Shown piece after piece: positions 53,123 through 62,269 of a stretch of DNA of 64,000 nucleotides. The stretch covers positions 8,962 to 72,961 of the forward strand of contig NZ_CALPCU010000011.1 in the NCBI RefSeq assembly GCF_943193085.1, read 5' to 3'. Every line of letters starts with the position of its first letter. Position 1 is the stretch's first letter. The translations under genes were made by a program, and so were the position numbers. Under the pieces are notes generated by a model. It had not been told where the DNA came from and made no database searches. It was given only the letters and a program-made list of their open reading frames with translations. The stretch is from Vermiculatibacterium agrestimuris (GTDB lineage Bacteria; Bacillota; Clostridia; Oscillospirales; Oscillospiraceae).

Positions 53123-54565
53123 ATGGCGAGGACGACAGGCATCCGGCGGCGCTGGATGACCAACTCTCTGGGCGTGGTGCTCTTTGTGGTGCTGCTGGCG
53201 GTGTCCGCCTTCTCCGTGGCCATGGGCAGCTATTACTACGCCACCATGTCCAACGGCCTGGAGGCCAAGGCGGAGTATGTGGTGGAGTTTTTCAGCGCCT
53301 ATCGCACCCGCAGCGAGTATTACCAGCACGTTATCACCTATGTGAACAACAATTTTGAGGGCAAGGACGAGGTGGAGATGCAGTTTCTGGATTCCAACGG
53401 CTCCATCCGCTTTTCCACCTTCGGCCTGGCGGCCTTTTCCGCGCCGGACACCCCTGATATCGCCGGGGCGCTGAACCCGGAGGAGCCCAAAACCACCCCC
53501 TGGACGGGGAACGACCCCTCCACCGGGGAGCACATCATGGCGGTGTCCTGTCCCCTGACGGTCAATGGGGCGCCGGTGGCCGCCGTGCGCTATGTCACCT
53601 CCCTGCGGCTGGTGGACCGGCAGCTGATGACCATCGTGGGCCTCTCCCTGGCCGTCGGTCTGGCCATTTTGCTGCTGGTCTATTTCTCCAACCTCTATTT
53701 TGTCCGCTCTATTGTAGAGCCGGTGGCCGGAGTCACCGAGATCACCAAGCGCATCGCCGCCGGCAGCTACGGCATCCAGATCGAAAAACAGCACGACGAC
53801 GAGATCGGCGACCTCACCGACGCCATCAACGACATGTCCCAGCGCATCGACCAGTCCGAGAAGATGAAAAGCGAGTTCATCTCCTCGGTCTCCCACGAGC
53901 TGCGCACCCCCCTCACCGCCATCAACGGCTGGGCCGAGACCATCATGAACGGCGAGGTGCGGGACGCCGACGACGTGAAAAAGGGTATGGGCATCATCGT
54001 CTCCGAGGCCCGGCGGCTGACCAACATGGTGGAGGAGCTGCTGGAGTTCTCCCGGCTGGAGGACGGCCGGTTCACCCTGTCCATCGAGCCGGTGGACTTG
54101 AAGGCGGAGTTCGAGGACGCGGTATATACTTACCGGGAGTTCTTCCGCAAGGACGGTTTGGAGCTCCACTACCGGGATGAGGACGCGGAGGCCGGGGAAG
54201 AGGAGTTCCCCCCTGTGGAGGCCGACCCGGAGCGGCTGCGCCAGGTATTCTGCAATATTATGGATAACGCCGCCAAGCACGGCGGCAGCGGCGGGCGCAT
54301 CGACTGCGCCATCCACCGGGAGGAGGATTGGGCGGTCATCACCATCCGGGACTACGGCCCCGGCATCCCCGAGGGCGAGCTGCCCCACGTGAAGAGCAAA
54401 TTCTATAAGGGCTCTTCCAAGGCCAGAGGCTCCGGCATCGGCCTGGCCGTCAGCGACGAGATCATCACCCGCCACGGGGGCGAGCTGCTCATCGGCAACG
54501 CCGAGGGCGGCGGCTGCGTGGTCACTGTCCGTCTGCCTGTGGACGGCGGAGCGGTTAGAACATAA
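53123..54565 (+). CDS. Membrane sensor histidine kinase
   Basis: The 480-residue kinase has transmembrane segments at about 15-37 and 170-192 flanking an extracytoplasmic sensor of about 130 residues. A HAMP domain follows, then HisKA with the phospho-His in SSVSHELRTPLTAING. The HATPase has N box MDNAAKHGGSG, G1 DYGPGIPEG and G2 GSGIGLAVSDEI. ATG 53123 is eight bases after AGGAGGAGG. The lipoprotein encoded two genes upstream could contact the sensor part. Confidence 0.93.
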   Translation: MARTTGIRRRWMTNSLGVVLFVVLLAVSAFSVAMGSYYYATMSNGLEAKAEYVVEFFSAYRTRSEYYQHVITYVNNNFEGKDEVEMQFLDSNGSIRFSTFGLAAFSAPDTPDIAGALNPEEPKTTPWTGNDPSTGEHIMAVSCPLTVNGAPVAAVRYVTSLRLVDRQLMTIVGLSLAVGLAILLLVYFSNLYFVRSIVEPVAGVTEITKRIAAGSYGIQIEKQHDDEIGDLTDAINDMSQRIDQSEKMKSEFISSVSHELRTPLTAINGWAETIMNGEVRDADDVKKGMGIIVSEARRLTNMVEELLEFSRLEDGRFTLSIEPVDLKAEFEDAVYTYREFFRKDGLELHYRDEDAEAGEEEFPPVEADPERLRQVFCNIMDNAAKHGGSGGRIDCAIHREEDWAVITIRDYGPGIPEGELPHVKSKFYKGSSKARGSGIGLAVSDEIITRHGGELLIGNAEGGGCVVTVRLPVDGGAVRT

Positions 54566-54578
54566 GTTCGAAAAATTG

Positions 54579-54604
54579 CCCGCGCCTCTTGCAAAAGGGG
54601 CGTG
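54579..54604 (+). terminator. Hairpin after the histidine kinase gene
   Basis: CCCGCGCC pairs with GGGGCGTGGG across a loop containing TTGCAA, followed by TTTG. It is a modest terminator that overlaps the next promoter: the loop supplies the -35 and the 3' arm fills the spacer. Confidence 0.55.
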
Positions 54605-54617
54605 GGTTTGTTACAAT
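54589..54617 (+). promoter_or_regulatory. Promoter of the DUF1385-prmC operon
   Basis: TTGCAA at 54589-54594, 17 bases, TACAAT at 54612-54617. The start falls near 54624, about 40 bases before the ATG at 54664. Confidence 0.75.
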
Positions 54618-54663
54618 ACAACTGACGCAGTTCCTTGCTTAGATCCTCCGAAGGAGAAAAATA

Positions 54664-55656
54664 ATGTTGAGACGAATGAGACAACTGTTATTGCTATCCG
54701 CCGGCGGGTTCAAGACCGTCATCGGCGGTCAGGCCCTCATCGAGGGCATTATGATGCTGGGCCCCGACAAGAAGTCGGTGGTGGTGCGCAAGCCGGACGG
54801 GGAGCTGGAGGTCAAGACCGAGCCCCGGCGGCTTTTGAAGGACAAGTATCCCTTTGTGGGCCTGCCCCTGATCCGGGGAGTGGTGAATTTCTGCTCCTCC
54901 ATGTATAACGGGGTCACCGCACTGATGTACTCCGCCGAGTTTTACCCGGAGGATGAGGCGGTGGAGGAGGAGCCCTCCAAGTTTGAAAAGTGGCTGGATG
55001 AGAAGCTGGGCAATGAGAAGTTTACCTCCCTCATCGTCACGGTGTCCATGCTCCTGGGCATGCTCTTTTCCGTGTTTCTCTTCTTCCTGCTGCCCACTGC
55101 TCTGGGCGGTCTGACCCTCCGGCTGCTGCCCGGGTTCCCCCTGTGGGGCCGCAACCTGGTGGAGGGGGCGTTCCGGGTAGTGATCTTTTTGGGTTATCTC
55201 ATCCTCTGCTCCAGGCTCAAGGACATTCACCGCACCTTCCAGTACCACGGGGCGGAGCACAAGACCATCTTCTGCTATGAGGCGGGACTTCCCCTGACGG
55301 TGGAGAATGTCCGCGCCCAGCCCAAGCACCATCCCCGGTGCGGCACCAGCTTCCTGTTCGTGGTCATTGTGGTGTCCATTCTGCTGTCCAGCCTGGTGTT
55401 CTCTTTTATCCATGTGGAAAACACCTTTGCCCGGATGGGGATGCATTTGCTGATGCTCCCCCTCATTGTGGCCATTACTTACGAGATCAACCGCTATGTG
55501 GGAGGACACGAGGGGGCGGTGTGCCGCCTGGTGCGTGCCCCCGGCATGGCTATCCAGCGCTGGACGACCTTTGAGCCTGACGACACGATGATCGAGGTGG
55601 GCATCAAAGCCTTTACCGAGGTGCTGCCCCAGGAAGCCGGCGCTGACAAGTGGTGA
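54664..55656 (+). CDS. DUF1385 (YqhQ family) membrane protein
   Basis: The 330-residue protein has a conserved soluble start (VIGGQALIEGIMMLGP), then three or more membrane helices. Cytoplasmic motifs include YHGAEHKTIFCYE and HPRCGTSFLFVVIVVS. DUF1385 proteins are conserved in Firmicutes next to prmC, rpmE or prfA, and their function is unknown. The His and Cys residues of the AEHK and HPRCGT motifs suggest metal or cofactor binding. AAGGAG lies seven bases before the ATG. Confidence 0.9.
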   Translation: MLRRMRQLLLLSAGGFKTVIGGQALIEGIMMLGPDKKSVVVRKPDGELEVKTEPRRLLKDKYPFVGLPLIRGVVNFCSSMYNGVTALMYSAEFYPEDEAVEEEPSKFEKWLDEKLGNEKFTSLIVTVSMLLGMLFSVFLFFLLPTALGGLTLRLLPGFPLWGRNLVEGAFRVVIFLGYLILCSRLKDIHRTFQYHGAEHKTIFCYEAGLPLTVENVRAQPKHHPRCGTSFLFVVIVVSILLSSLVFSFIHVENTFARMGMHLLMLPLIVAITYEINRYVGGHEGAVCRLVRAPGMAIQRWTTFEPDDTMIEVGIKAFTEVLPQEAGADKW

Positions 55657-55697
55657 GATAGAAGCGTGGAACGTGACAGCCCCATGGAGGTGAAACG

Positions 55698-56561
55698 ATG
55701 GCGACGACCTATAATAATCTCTACTTAGACGCCCGGCGAAAGCTGAAGGCGGCGGGGATCCCCGCCGCCCAGCTGGAGGCGCGGGAGATCGTCTGCTTCG
55801 CCGCGGATAAAAGCCGGGAGGATTTCTTCCGGGACATGAGCCTATACACCTCCGAGCAGGTGGAAAGCCGGGTGAAGGAGCTTACAGACCGCCGCCTGGC
55901 GGGGGAGCCGGTGGCCTACATCATCGGCGAGTGGGAGTTCTACGGCCTGACCTTGGACGTGAGCCGGGAAGTGCTCATCCCCCGGATGGACACCGAGGTG
56001 CTGGCCGAGCAGGCTATCCTGGCGGCCCGGGGCGTGGAGGAGGGCTGCCGGGTGCTGGATCTCTGCGCCGGCAGCGGCTGTGTGGGACTGGCGGTGGCTG
56101 CCAACGTCCCCGACTGCAAGGTGGTCTTGGCCGACAATTCGGAGGGGGCCCTGCGGGTCTGCAAGCAGAACATCCGCCGCTGCGGTCTGGGCAATCAGGT
56201 GGTGAGCGTCCACGCCGACGCCAAGCTGCCCCCTCTGCCCGCCCTGTGGGACTTTGACGTCATCGCCTGCAACCCGCCCTATATCCCCACCGGGGACATT
56301 GAGGGGCTGGATCCCTCGGTGAAGGACTACGAGCCCCTGGAGGCCCTGGACGGCGGCGAGGACGGCCTGGAGTTTTACCGGCTGGTGGCCGCCAAGTGGA
56401 AAGGGGCGATCCGGCTGGGGGGCAGGCTCCTCTTTGAAGTGGGCATGGGCCAGTCCGGCGCGGTGGAGGCCATTCTGGCCGAGAACGGCTACGAGGAGAT
56501 CCGCACCTGTCAGGATACCCAGGGGATCTGGCGGGTGGTCTCCGGCACGCTGAACAAGTGA
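55698..56561 (+). CDS. prmC: Peptide chain release factor N5-glutamine methyltransferase
   Basis: PrmC (HemK) methylates the Gln of the GGQ motif in release factors. The 287-residue protein has the helical N-terminal domain, the SAM site VLDLCAGSGCVGLAVA and the active-site NPPYIPTGDI. It follows DUF1385 by 41 bases, a common pairing, although prfA is not adjacent here. GGAGGTGAAACG precedes the ATG. A short hairpin (AGTCCC-GTTTAT-GGGACT, 56567-56584) follows the stop. Confidence 0.94.
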   Translation: MATTYNNLYLDARRKLKAAGIPAAQLEAREIVCFAADKSREDFFRDMSLYTSEQVESRVKELTDRRLAGEPVAYIIGEWEFYGLTLDVSREVLIPRMDTEVLAEQAILAARGVEEGCRVLDLCAGSGCVGLAVAANVPDCKVVLADNSEGALRVCKQNIRRCGLGNQVVSVHADAKLPPLPALWDFDVIACNPPYIPTGDIEGLDPSVKDYEPLEALDGGEDGLEFYRLVAAKWKGAIRLGGRLLFEVGMGQSGAVEAILAENGYEEIRTCQDTQGIWRVVSGTLNK

Positions 56562-56591
56562 GAGAAAGTCCCGTTTATGGGACTGTAAAAG

Positions 56592-56600
56592 TGATATAAC
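56592..56600 (+). promoter_or_regulatory. Extended -10 promoter before recA
   Basis: TGA followed by TATAAC at 56595-56600. The -35 is weak (CGTTTA, 56572-56577). I see no clear LexA box (CGAAC-N4-GTTCG type) in the 110 bases before recA. Confidence 0.5.
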
Positions 56601-56674
56601 ACCAGCATAAGGCCGCCCTGGGGGCGCAACGAGACAAAAATCATGTGGGACGAGTTTTAGGAGGAGAGGGAAAC

Positions 56675-57835
56675 ATGGCAGAGAAGAAGAAAATGCCCAT
56701 TACCCAGCCCGGTCAGGCTTCGGATAAAAAGAAGGCGCTGGACACGGCCCTGGCTCAGATCGAGAAGGATTTCGGCAAGGGTGCGGTGATGCGCCTGGGG
56801 GAGAACGCCCATGTGGTGGTGGAGGCCATCCCCACCGGATCTTTGGCCCTGGACTTCGCCCTGGGCATCGGCGGCGTGCCCAAGGGGCGCATCATTGAGA
56901 TCTACGGCCCTGAGTCCTCCGGTAAGACCACCCTGGCCCTCCACATTGTGGCCGAGGCGCAGAAGCGGGGCGGCGAGGTGGCTTTCATCGATGCCGAGCA
57001 CGCCATGGATCCCGTCTACGCCAAGGCTTTGGGGGTGGATATCGACTCCATGCTCATCTCCCAGCCCGACACCGGCGAGCAGGGACTGGAGATCTGCGAG
57101 GCATTGGTGCGCTCCGGCGCCATCGATGTGGTGGTGGTGGACTCCGTGGCCGCCCTCACCCCCCGGGCGGAGATCGAGGGGGACATGGGCGACAGCCATG
57201 TGGGCCTGCTGGCCCGGCTCATGAGCCAGGCCCTGCGCAAGCTGGCCGGCGCCATCTCCAAGACCAACTGCATCGTCATTTTCATCAACCAGCTGCGGGA
57301 AAAGGTGGGGGTCATGTACGGCAACCCCGAGGTCACCACCGGCGGCCGGGCGCTGAAGTTCTACTCCTCCGTGCGCATCGACATTCGCCGGGTGGAATCT
57401 CTGAAAAACGGCTCCGAGGTGGTGGGCAACCACGTCCGGGCCAAGGTGGTCAAGAACAAGGTGGCCCCGCCCTTCCGTCAGGCGGAGTTCGATATCCTCT
57501 TTGGCGAGGGCATCGCCAAGGAGGGGGAGCTGGTGGACATGGGCGTCCAGCTGGGGCTGGTGCAGAAGTCCGGCTCCTGGTTTTCCATGGGTGAGATGCG
57601 CATCGGCCAGGGCCGGGACGCTGCCCGCCAGTACCTGAAGGACAATCCCGACATTGCCGAGAAGCTGGAGGAGGACATCCGGGAGGGCATGGCCAAGCAG
57701 GCAGCCGCCGCCCAGGCCAAGCCGGAGCCCAGAGCCTCCATCGCCCCGCCCGCCGCCGCGAGCCCCAGAGCCGCCGCTGCGGCGGTGAATCCCCGGGCAG
57801 TGGATGTGTCTGCTGAGGACTTTGAGGACGAATGA
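56675..57835 (+). CDS. recA: Recombinase RecA
   Basis: The 386-residue RecA forms filaments on single-stranded DNA for strand exchange and the SOS response. It shows Walker A YGPESSGKTTLALH, VVVDSVAALTPRAEIEG, the L2 region MYGNPEVTTGGRALKFY and FINQLREK. The C-terminal tail is extended and low-complexity (Ala, Pro, Arg, about residues 345-375) before an acidic end EDFEDE. ATG 56675 follows AGGAGAGGG. RecX starts on its stop codon (ATGA). Confidence 0.97.
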   Translation: MAEKKKMPITQPGQASDKKKALDTALAQIEKDFGKGAVMRLGENAHVVVEAIPTGSLALDFALGIGGVPKGRIIEIYGPESSGKTTLALHIVAEAQKRGGEVAFIDAEHAMDPVYAKALGVDIDSMLISQPDTGEQGLEICEALVRSGAIDVVVVDSVAALTPRAEIEGDMGDSHVGLLARLMSQALRKLAGAISKTNCIVIFINQLREKVGVMYGNPEVTTGGRALKFYSSVRIDIRRVESLKNGSEVVGNHVRAKVVKNKVAPPFRQAEFDILFGEGIAKEGELVDMGVQLGLVQKSGSWFSMGEMRIGQGRDAARQYLKDNPDIAEKLEEDIREGMAKQAAAAQAKPEPRASIAPPAAASPRAAAAAVNPRAVDVSAEDFEDE

Positions 57836-58488
57836 TCGTCGCTAAATTAGAGCCCTCCAAGCATGTGCGGGACCGGTGGCTGGTGTGGTTGGACGACGGC
57901 TCTCTCATTCGGGTCACCGAGAACGAGGTAGTCGCCTTCGCCCTTTACGCCGGTATGGAGCTGACCGACCAGGTCTATGACCAACTGGTGGAGCGGGCGG
58001 GGCGCAGCGAGGCCCGGGGGAAGGCCCTGGATCTCATTGCCGCCAAGCCCATGTCCCGCCGGGAGCTGGTGGAAAAGCTCACCGCCCGCCGGCCCAAGAC
58101 CAGGGATGGCCGGGAGCGCCCCCCCTACGCCACCCCGGAACAGGCGGATGAGGCGGCGGACTGGCTGGAGGAGCTGGGCTATCTTAACGACGGCGAATAC
58201 GCCAAGACCGTGGTGCGGCACTACTCCGCCAGGGGCTATGGGGAGCGGAAGCTCCGGGATGAGCTGTTTCGCCGGGGCGTGCCCAGAGAATATTGGCAGG
58301 ATGCCCTTTTGGAGGCCCAGGGCTCGGAGGAAGGTGTGGACGCCTTCCTCCGCAGCCGTTTCAAGGGCAGGACGCCCGACCAGAAGGAGCTGAAGCGGGC
58401 CTCTGACGCCCTGGCGCGCAGAGGCTTTCGCTGGGATGAGATCCGAGAGGGCCTCAACCGCTACGGGGCGGAGCTGGAGGAGGAATGA
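57832..58488 (+). CDS. recX: RecA modulator RecX
   Basis: The 218-residue three-helix-repeat protein has PMSRRELVEKL, EQADEAADWLEELGYLND and FRRGVPREYWQDAL, all typical RecX repeats. RecX binds the RecA filament and limits its activity. The ATGA overlap with recA fixes stoichiometry by coupling. The next gene rimO overlaps the same way, so recA, recX, rimO and pgsA form one transcript. Confidence 0.92.
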   Translation: MIVAKLEPSKHVRDRWLVWLDDGSLIRVTENEVVAFALYAGMELTDQVYDQLVERAGRSEARGKALDLIAAKPMSRRELVEKLTARRPKTRDGRERPPYATPEQADEAADWLEELGYLNDGEYAKTVVRHYSARGYGERKLRDELFRRGVPREYWQDALLEAQGSEEGVDAFLRSRFKGRTPDQKELKRASDALARRGFRWDEIREGLNRYGAELEEE

Positions 58489-59810
58489 GTTTGAAGATCG
58501 CGTTTATCTCCCTGGGGTGCTCCAAAAACCTGATCAATACCGAGCAGATGATGGCCCTCTGCCGCGCCGCCGGACACGAAGTGACCGGCGAGCCGGAGGG
58601 GGCCGATGTGGCCGTTCTTAACACCTGCGGCTTCATCGACGCCGCCAAGAGCGAGGCCATTGAGCATATCATCGCCCTGGGCGAGCTGAAGACGGCGGGG
58701 AAGCTGGGCAAGCTGCTGGTGTGCGGGTGCCTCAGCCAGCGCTACCGGGAGGAGATCGGCCGGGAGCTGCCGGAAGTGGACGGCATGATGGGCACCGGCA
58801 GCTACGACCAGGTGGTCTCCGCCGTGGAGGCGGTGGCCAGGGGGGAGCGGCCGGAGGAGTTTGGGGACATTTCCGTCACCTCCGAGGAGGGGGAGCGGCT
58901 GGTGACCACCCCCGGCTACACCGCCTTTTTGAAGATCGCCGAGGGCTGTGATAATTTCTGCGCCTTCTGCATCATACCCTATCTCCGGGGCCGCTACCGC
59001 AGCCGCCCCATGGAGGCCCTTCTGGCCGAGGCCAAGTCCCTGGCCGCCGCCGGGGTGAAGGAGCTCATCCTCATCGCCCAGGATATCGGCCCCTATGGAA
59101 AAGACCTCTACGGAGAGAAAAAGCTGCCGGAGCTGCTGAAAGAATTATGTAAACTTCCGTTTCGCTGGATCCGGCTTCACTATTTATATCCCGACCACTT
59201 TGACGACGGGCTTATTGACGTCATCGCCCAGGAGCGGAAAATCGTCAAGTATCTGGACATCCCTCTCCAGCACTGTAGCAGCAAACTGTTGAAGGCCATG
59301 AACCGCTGGGGAACGCGGGAGAGTCTGACCGCGCTCATTGAGACCCTTCGGACACGCATCCCCGGCCTGGTGCTGCGTACCTCCCTCATCTGCGGCCTGC
59401 CCGGCGAGGGGGAGGAGGAATTTGAAGAATTATGTAAATTTGTATCCGGTACCGGCATCGAACGGGCCGGGGTATTCCAATACTCCCGGGAGGAGGGGAC
59501 CCGGGCCGCCAAGATGGAGAACCAGGTGGACGAGGAGGTGGCCCGCCAGCGGGTGGAGCGGCTGGTGGAGCTCCAGTCCCGGGTGCTGGACGCCTACAAT
59601 GAAAGCCGCCTTGGCACGGTGATGGAGGTGCTCTGTGAGGGCTTCGATCCCGCCATGGGCTGTTATGTGGGGCGCACCTATGCCGACTCGGTGGAGGTGG
59701 ACGGCCATGTGTGGTTCACCGCCGCCGGGGTGGTGGAGGCCGGACAATTCGTCCACGTCCGTATGACGGGGCTCATGGACGGTGATCTGACCGGCGAGAT
59801 CGAGGAGTGA
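58485..59810 (+). CDS. rimO: Ribosomal protein S12 methylthiotransferase RimO
   Basis: The 441-residue radical SAM enzyme methylthiolates the Asp of ribosomal protein S12. It has an N-terminal UPF0004 domain with three Cys (SLGCSKN, NTCGF, CGCLSQR), the radical SAM motif CDNFCAFC followed by IIPYLRGRYRSR, and a C-terminal TRAM domain ending in VRMTGLMDGDL. MSLKIAFISLGCSKN distinguishes RimO from MiaB. It overlaps recX by four bases, and pgsA follows after three. Confidence 0.95.
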   Translation: MSLKIAFISLGCSKNLINTEQMMALCRAAGHEVTGEPEGADVAVLNTCGFIDAAKSEAIEHIIALGELKTAGKLGKLLVCGCLSQRYREEIGRELPEVDGMMGTGSYDQVVSAVEAVARGERPEEFGDISVTSEEGERLVTTPGYTAFLKIAEGCDNFCAFCIIPYLRGRYRSRPMEALLAEAKSLAAAGVKELILIAQDIGPYGKDLYGEKKLPELLKELCKLPFRWIRLHYLYPDHFDDGLIDVIAQERKIVKYLDIPLQHCSSKLLKAMNRWGTRESLTALIETLRTRIPGLVLRTSLICGLPGEGEEEFEELCKFVSGTGIERAGVFQYSREEGTRAAKMENQVDEEVARQRVERLVELQSRVLDAYNESRLGTVMEVLCEGFDPAMGCYVGRTYADSVEVDGHVWFTAAGVVEAGQFVHVRMTGLMDGDLTGEIEE

Positions 59811-59813
59811 GAG

Positions 59814-60350
59814 ATGATGAAGATGAACACGGCCAATCAACTGACCATGCTGCGGGTGGTGATGATCCCCCTCTATCTGGTGATGTGGCGTCTGGACTTC
59901 GGCTGGAACAATTATGCGGCGCTGGCGGTCTTTGTGCTGGCCAGCCTCACCGATCTGGCCGACGGGAAGATCGCCCGGAGCCGTGGGCTGGTCACCGACT
60001 TTGGCAAGTTTATGGATCCTTTGGCGGACAAGGTGCTGGTGATGACCGCTATGGTGTGCTTTTGCGCCATGGGCCGTTTCCCCGCCTGGGCGCTGGTGGT
60101 GGTCATTTTCCGGGAGTTTGCCGTGTCCGGTCTGCGGCTCATCGCAGTGGAGGGCGGCCGGGTCATTGCCGCGGGCTGGTCGGGCAAAGTGAAGACCGCT
60201 GCCACTATGGTGTGCCTGTGCCTGATCCATGTGGATATTCCCCCTGTGGTGGGGATGTTGGCCGTCTGGGTCATCGTGATCACCACCGTCTATTCCGGGG
60301 CGGAGTACTTTATCCGGAACAAGGACTGTATCGATTGGGGAAATATTTAA
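59814..60350 (+). CDS. pgsA: CDP-diacylglycerol--glycerol-3-phosphate phosphatidyltransferase
   Basis: The 178-residue membrane enzyme makes phosphatidylglycerol phosphate from CDP-diacylglycerol. The CDP-alcohol phosphotransferase motif is complete within DLADGKIARSRGLVTDFG and KFMDPLADK. Four or more membrane helices surround it. Recurrent neighbourhood with rimO and recA is seen in many Firmicutes. A strong terminator follows. Confidence 0.95.
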   Translation: MMKMNTANQLTMLRVVMIPLYLVMWRLDFGWNNYAALAVFVLASLTDLADGKIARSRGLVTDFGKFMDPLADKVLVMTAMVCFCAMGRFPAWALVVVIFREFAVSGLRLIAVEGGRVIAAGWSGKVKTAATMVCLCLIHVDIPPVVGMLAVWVIVITTVYSGAEYFIRNKDCIDWGNI

Positions 60351-60357
60351 AAGGGAA

Positions 60358-60387
60358 ACGCCGCGGAGGGCTTCCGCGGCGTTTTTT
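60358..60387 (+). terminator. Intrinsic terminator after pgsA
   Basis: ACGCCGCGGA (60358-60367) pairs with TCCGCGGCGT (60373-60382), followed by TTTTT. It closes the recA-recX-rimO-pgsA transcript. Confidence 0.92.
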
Positions 60388-60474
60388 ATCCAAAATAAGC
60401 GATGAGAAGGTATAAAAGGGAAGAAGACGGGCAAGGATAGGTCTGGGAATCCATTTTGAGGAGGTTTCTGGACA

Positions 60475-60687
60475 ATGATCATGGACAAGATCGCCCTGCT
60501 CCTGGCCATTGTGGGCGGACTCAACTGGGGCAGTATCGGCATTTTCGGCTTTGACGTGGTGGCCTTCCTCTTCGGCGGGCAGAACAGCGCCATGAGCCGG
60601 GTCATCTACACCCTGGTGGGCCTGGGAGCGATCTGGTGCATCTCTCTGCTGTTCCGGGAGAACGACCCGGTGGAAGAGCGCACCTGA
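60475..60687 (+). CDS. DUF378 family small membrane protein
   Basis: The 70-residue protein has two membrane helices and the family signature LLAIVGGLNWGSIGIFGFDV, then SRVIYTLVGLGAIW. DUF378 proteins are common in bacteria and have no known function. GAGGAGG lies ten bases before ATG 60475, with an ATG at 60481 also possible. It is monocistronic, with a terminator on each side. I saw no clear promoter in 60388-60474. Confidence 0.9.
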   Translation: MIMDKIALLLAIVGGLNWGSIGIFGFDVVAFLFGGQNSAMSRVIYTLVGLGAIWCISLLFRENDPVEERT

Positions 60688-60699
60688 GACACAGCGGAA

Positions 60700-60731
60700 A
60701 AAACGCCGTCCCGAGCAGGGACGGCGTTTTT
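60700..60731. terminator. Bidirectional terminator between DUF378 and the second MATE gene
   Basis: AAAACGCCGTCCC (60700-60712) pairs with GGGACGGCGTTTT (60718-60730). A and T tracts on both sides serve both convergent genes. Confidence 0.92.
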
Positions 60732-60735
60732 GCAC

Positions 60736-62118
60736 TCAGATGACCTGATGGAGCTTCCACTTGCCCCGGATGAAGCGGACGGTGAAGAACAGCGCCCGTA
60801 CCACCCAGTCAGCGAACATGCCCAGCCACACGCCCAGCAGGCCCAGACCCAGCCCCCAGGCCGAGCCGAAGAAGTAGCTGCAGCCGATGCGGCAGATCCA
60901 CATGGAGAGCATGGAGACCACCATGGTGAACTTGGCGTCGCCCGCGGCCCGGAGGGCGTTGGGGGTGGTAAAGGACAGGGGCCAGATAAGGGCGTTGAAC
61001 ACGGCGCACCAGCGCAGCACCTGGATGGCCAGGGCCGCCGTGGCCGGAGTCAGCTTGAACAGGGGCACCAGGGCCGGGGAGCCGAAAAAGAGCAGGGGGT
61101 TCATCACCCACATGGCGCAGTAGGAGGCCAGCAGGAGCCGCCGGGTATAGCTGGCGGCCTGCCTGTCGTCCCCGGCCCCCATACACTGCCCCACCACGGT
61201 GATCATGCCCAGGCCGATGCCCTGGCTGGGCACGTTGACCACGCCGGCGATGGAGTTGGCGATGGCGTTGGCCGCCACGGCGGAGCCCTTTACCGCCAGA
61301 TCCATCCCCAGGTCAAAGGAGGTGATGAGGTTCAGCACCAGCAGCTTGCCGATCTGGAACATGCCGTTTTCCACGCCGTTGGGGATGCCGATGCCCAGAA
61401 TGGACTTGATGGTGGGCCAATGGAACTGCGGGTGGAGGAGCTTTTCGATGTAGACGAGGTGGGTGGGCCGGGTGATCATCACACCGATGATAGCGGCGGC
61501 GGCAATACGGGAAACCAGGGTGCCGATGCCCGCGCCGGCGGAGCCCATGCCGAAGCCGTAGATGAGCACGGCGTTCACCGTGATATTGATGATGTTGACG
61601 ATGAGGGAGTTGAACATGGATACCTTGCTGTTGCCCATGGAGCGGAACAGGGCGGCCCCGGCATTATAAATGGCGATGAAGGGATAGGCCGCCGCAGTGA
61701 GCAGGAAGTAGATCAGTGCGGCGTCCATGATCTCCTGGGAGATATTTCCGAAGACCAGCCGCAGGATATGCTCCCGGAAAAGGAGCGCTATGGCCATCAG
61801 GACGGCGCCTACGAACAGGTTTACATAAAGTAACTGCTTGGCGGCGAAGCGGGCGTTCTCCACGTCCCGGCGGCCCAGGTACTGGGACACCACCACCGCG
61901 CCGCCGGTGGACAGGGCGGAGAAGAGGTTGATAATGAGAATATTGATGTTGTCCACCAGGGACACGCCGGAGACCACGGCCTCGCCGGCGGTGGTGACCA
62001 TCATGGTGTCCGCCATGCCCACGGTCATCAGAAGCATCTGCTCGATGATAAGGGGCACCATGAGCCGCACCAGAGCCTGGCGGGTGAACATGGGAGTCTG
62101 GGGCTGTGTATTTTCCAT
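60736..62118 (-). CDS. MATE family efflux transporter (copy 2)
   Basis: The 460-residue twelve-helix exporter of the MATE superfamily has the opening PLIIEQMLLMTVGMADTMMV, then GGAVVVSQYLGRRD and the second-half GIGLGMITVVGQCMGAGD. It differs clearly from the MATE protein at 35.3 kb in N terminus and loop sequence, so the two are not recent duplicates. Substrate unknown. GGAGGTACACCTC before the ATG on the minus strand is itself a near-palindrome that could mask the ribosome site. Confidence 0.92.
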   Translation of the reverse strand: MENTQPQTPMFTRQALVRLMVPLIIEQMLLMTVGMADTMMVTTAGEAVVSGVSLVDNINILIINLFSALSTGGAVVVSQYLGRRDVENARFAAKQLLYVNLFVGAVLMAIALLFREHILRLVFGNISQEIMDAALIYFLLTAAAYPFIAIYNAGAALFRSMGNSKVSMFNSLIVNIINITVNAVLIYGFGMGSAGAGIGTLVSRIAAAAIIGVMITRPTHLVYIEKLLHPQFHWPTIKSILGIGIPNGVENGMFQIGKLLVLNLITSFDLGMDLAVKGSAVAANAIANSIAGVVNVPSQGIGLGMITVVGQCMGAGDDRQAASYTRRLLLASYCAMWVMNPLLFFGSPALVPLFKLTPATAALAIQVLRWCAVFNALIWPLSFTTPNALRAAGDAKFTMVVSMLSMWICRIGCSYFFGSAWGLGLGLLGVWLGMFADWVVRALFFTVRFIRGKWKLHQVI

Positions 62119-62162
62119 GGGAGGTACACCTCAAAAAATTTTTATTCCTTATATGAAGCACT

Positions 62163-62191
62163 ATTGTAGCACGGGAGAGGACGGTTTGGAA
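62163..62191 (-). promoter_or_regulatory. Possible promoter of the second MATE gene
   Basis: On the minus strand TTCCAA (62191-62186), 17 bases, TACAAT (62168-62163) with TGC directly upstream. The -35 is poor but the extended -10 is good. Confidence 0.5.
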
Positions 62192-62228
62192 GGGTATTTT
62201 TGTACAAAAATCAAGGGAAAAAGAGCTC

Positions 62229-62257
62229 TTGACACCGATTGTCGGCCGTGATAATAT
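62229..62257 (+). promoter_or_regulatory. cysS promoter
   Basis: TTGACA at 62229-62234, 17 bases, TAATAT at 62252-62257. The start falls near 62264, giving a leader of about 250 bases that holds a T-box. Confidence 0.7.
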
Positions 62258-62269
62258 ACTAATTACAAA

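Noticed and set aside
56562..56674. LexA/SOS box before recA
   Set aside because: I looked for a CGAAC-N4-GTTCG type palindrome and found none, so SOS control of recA here is not supported by this gap.
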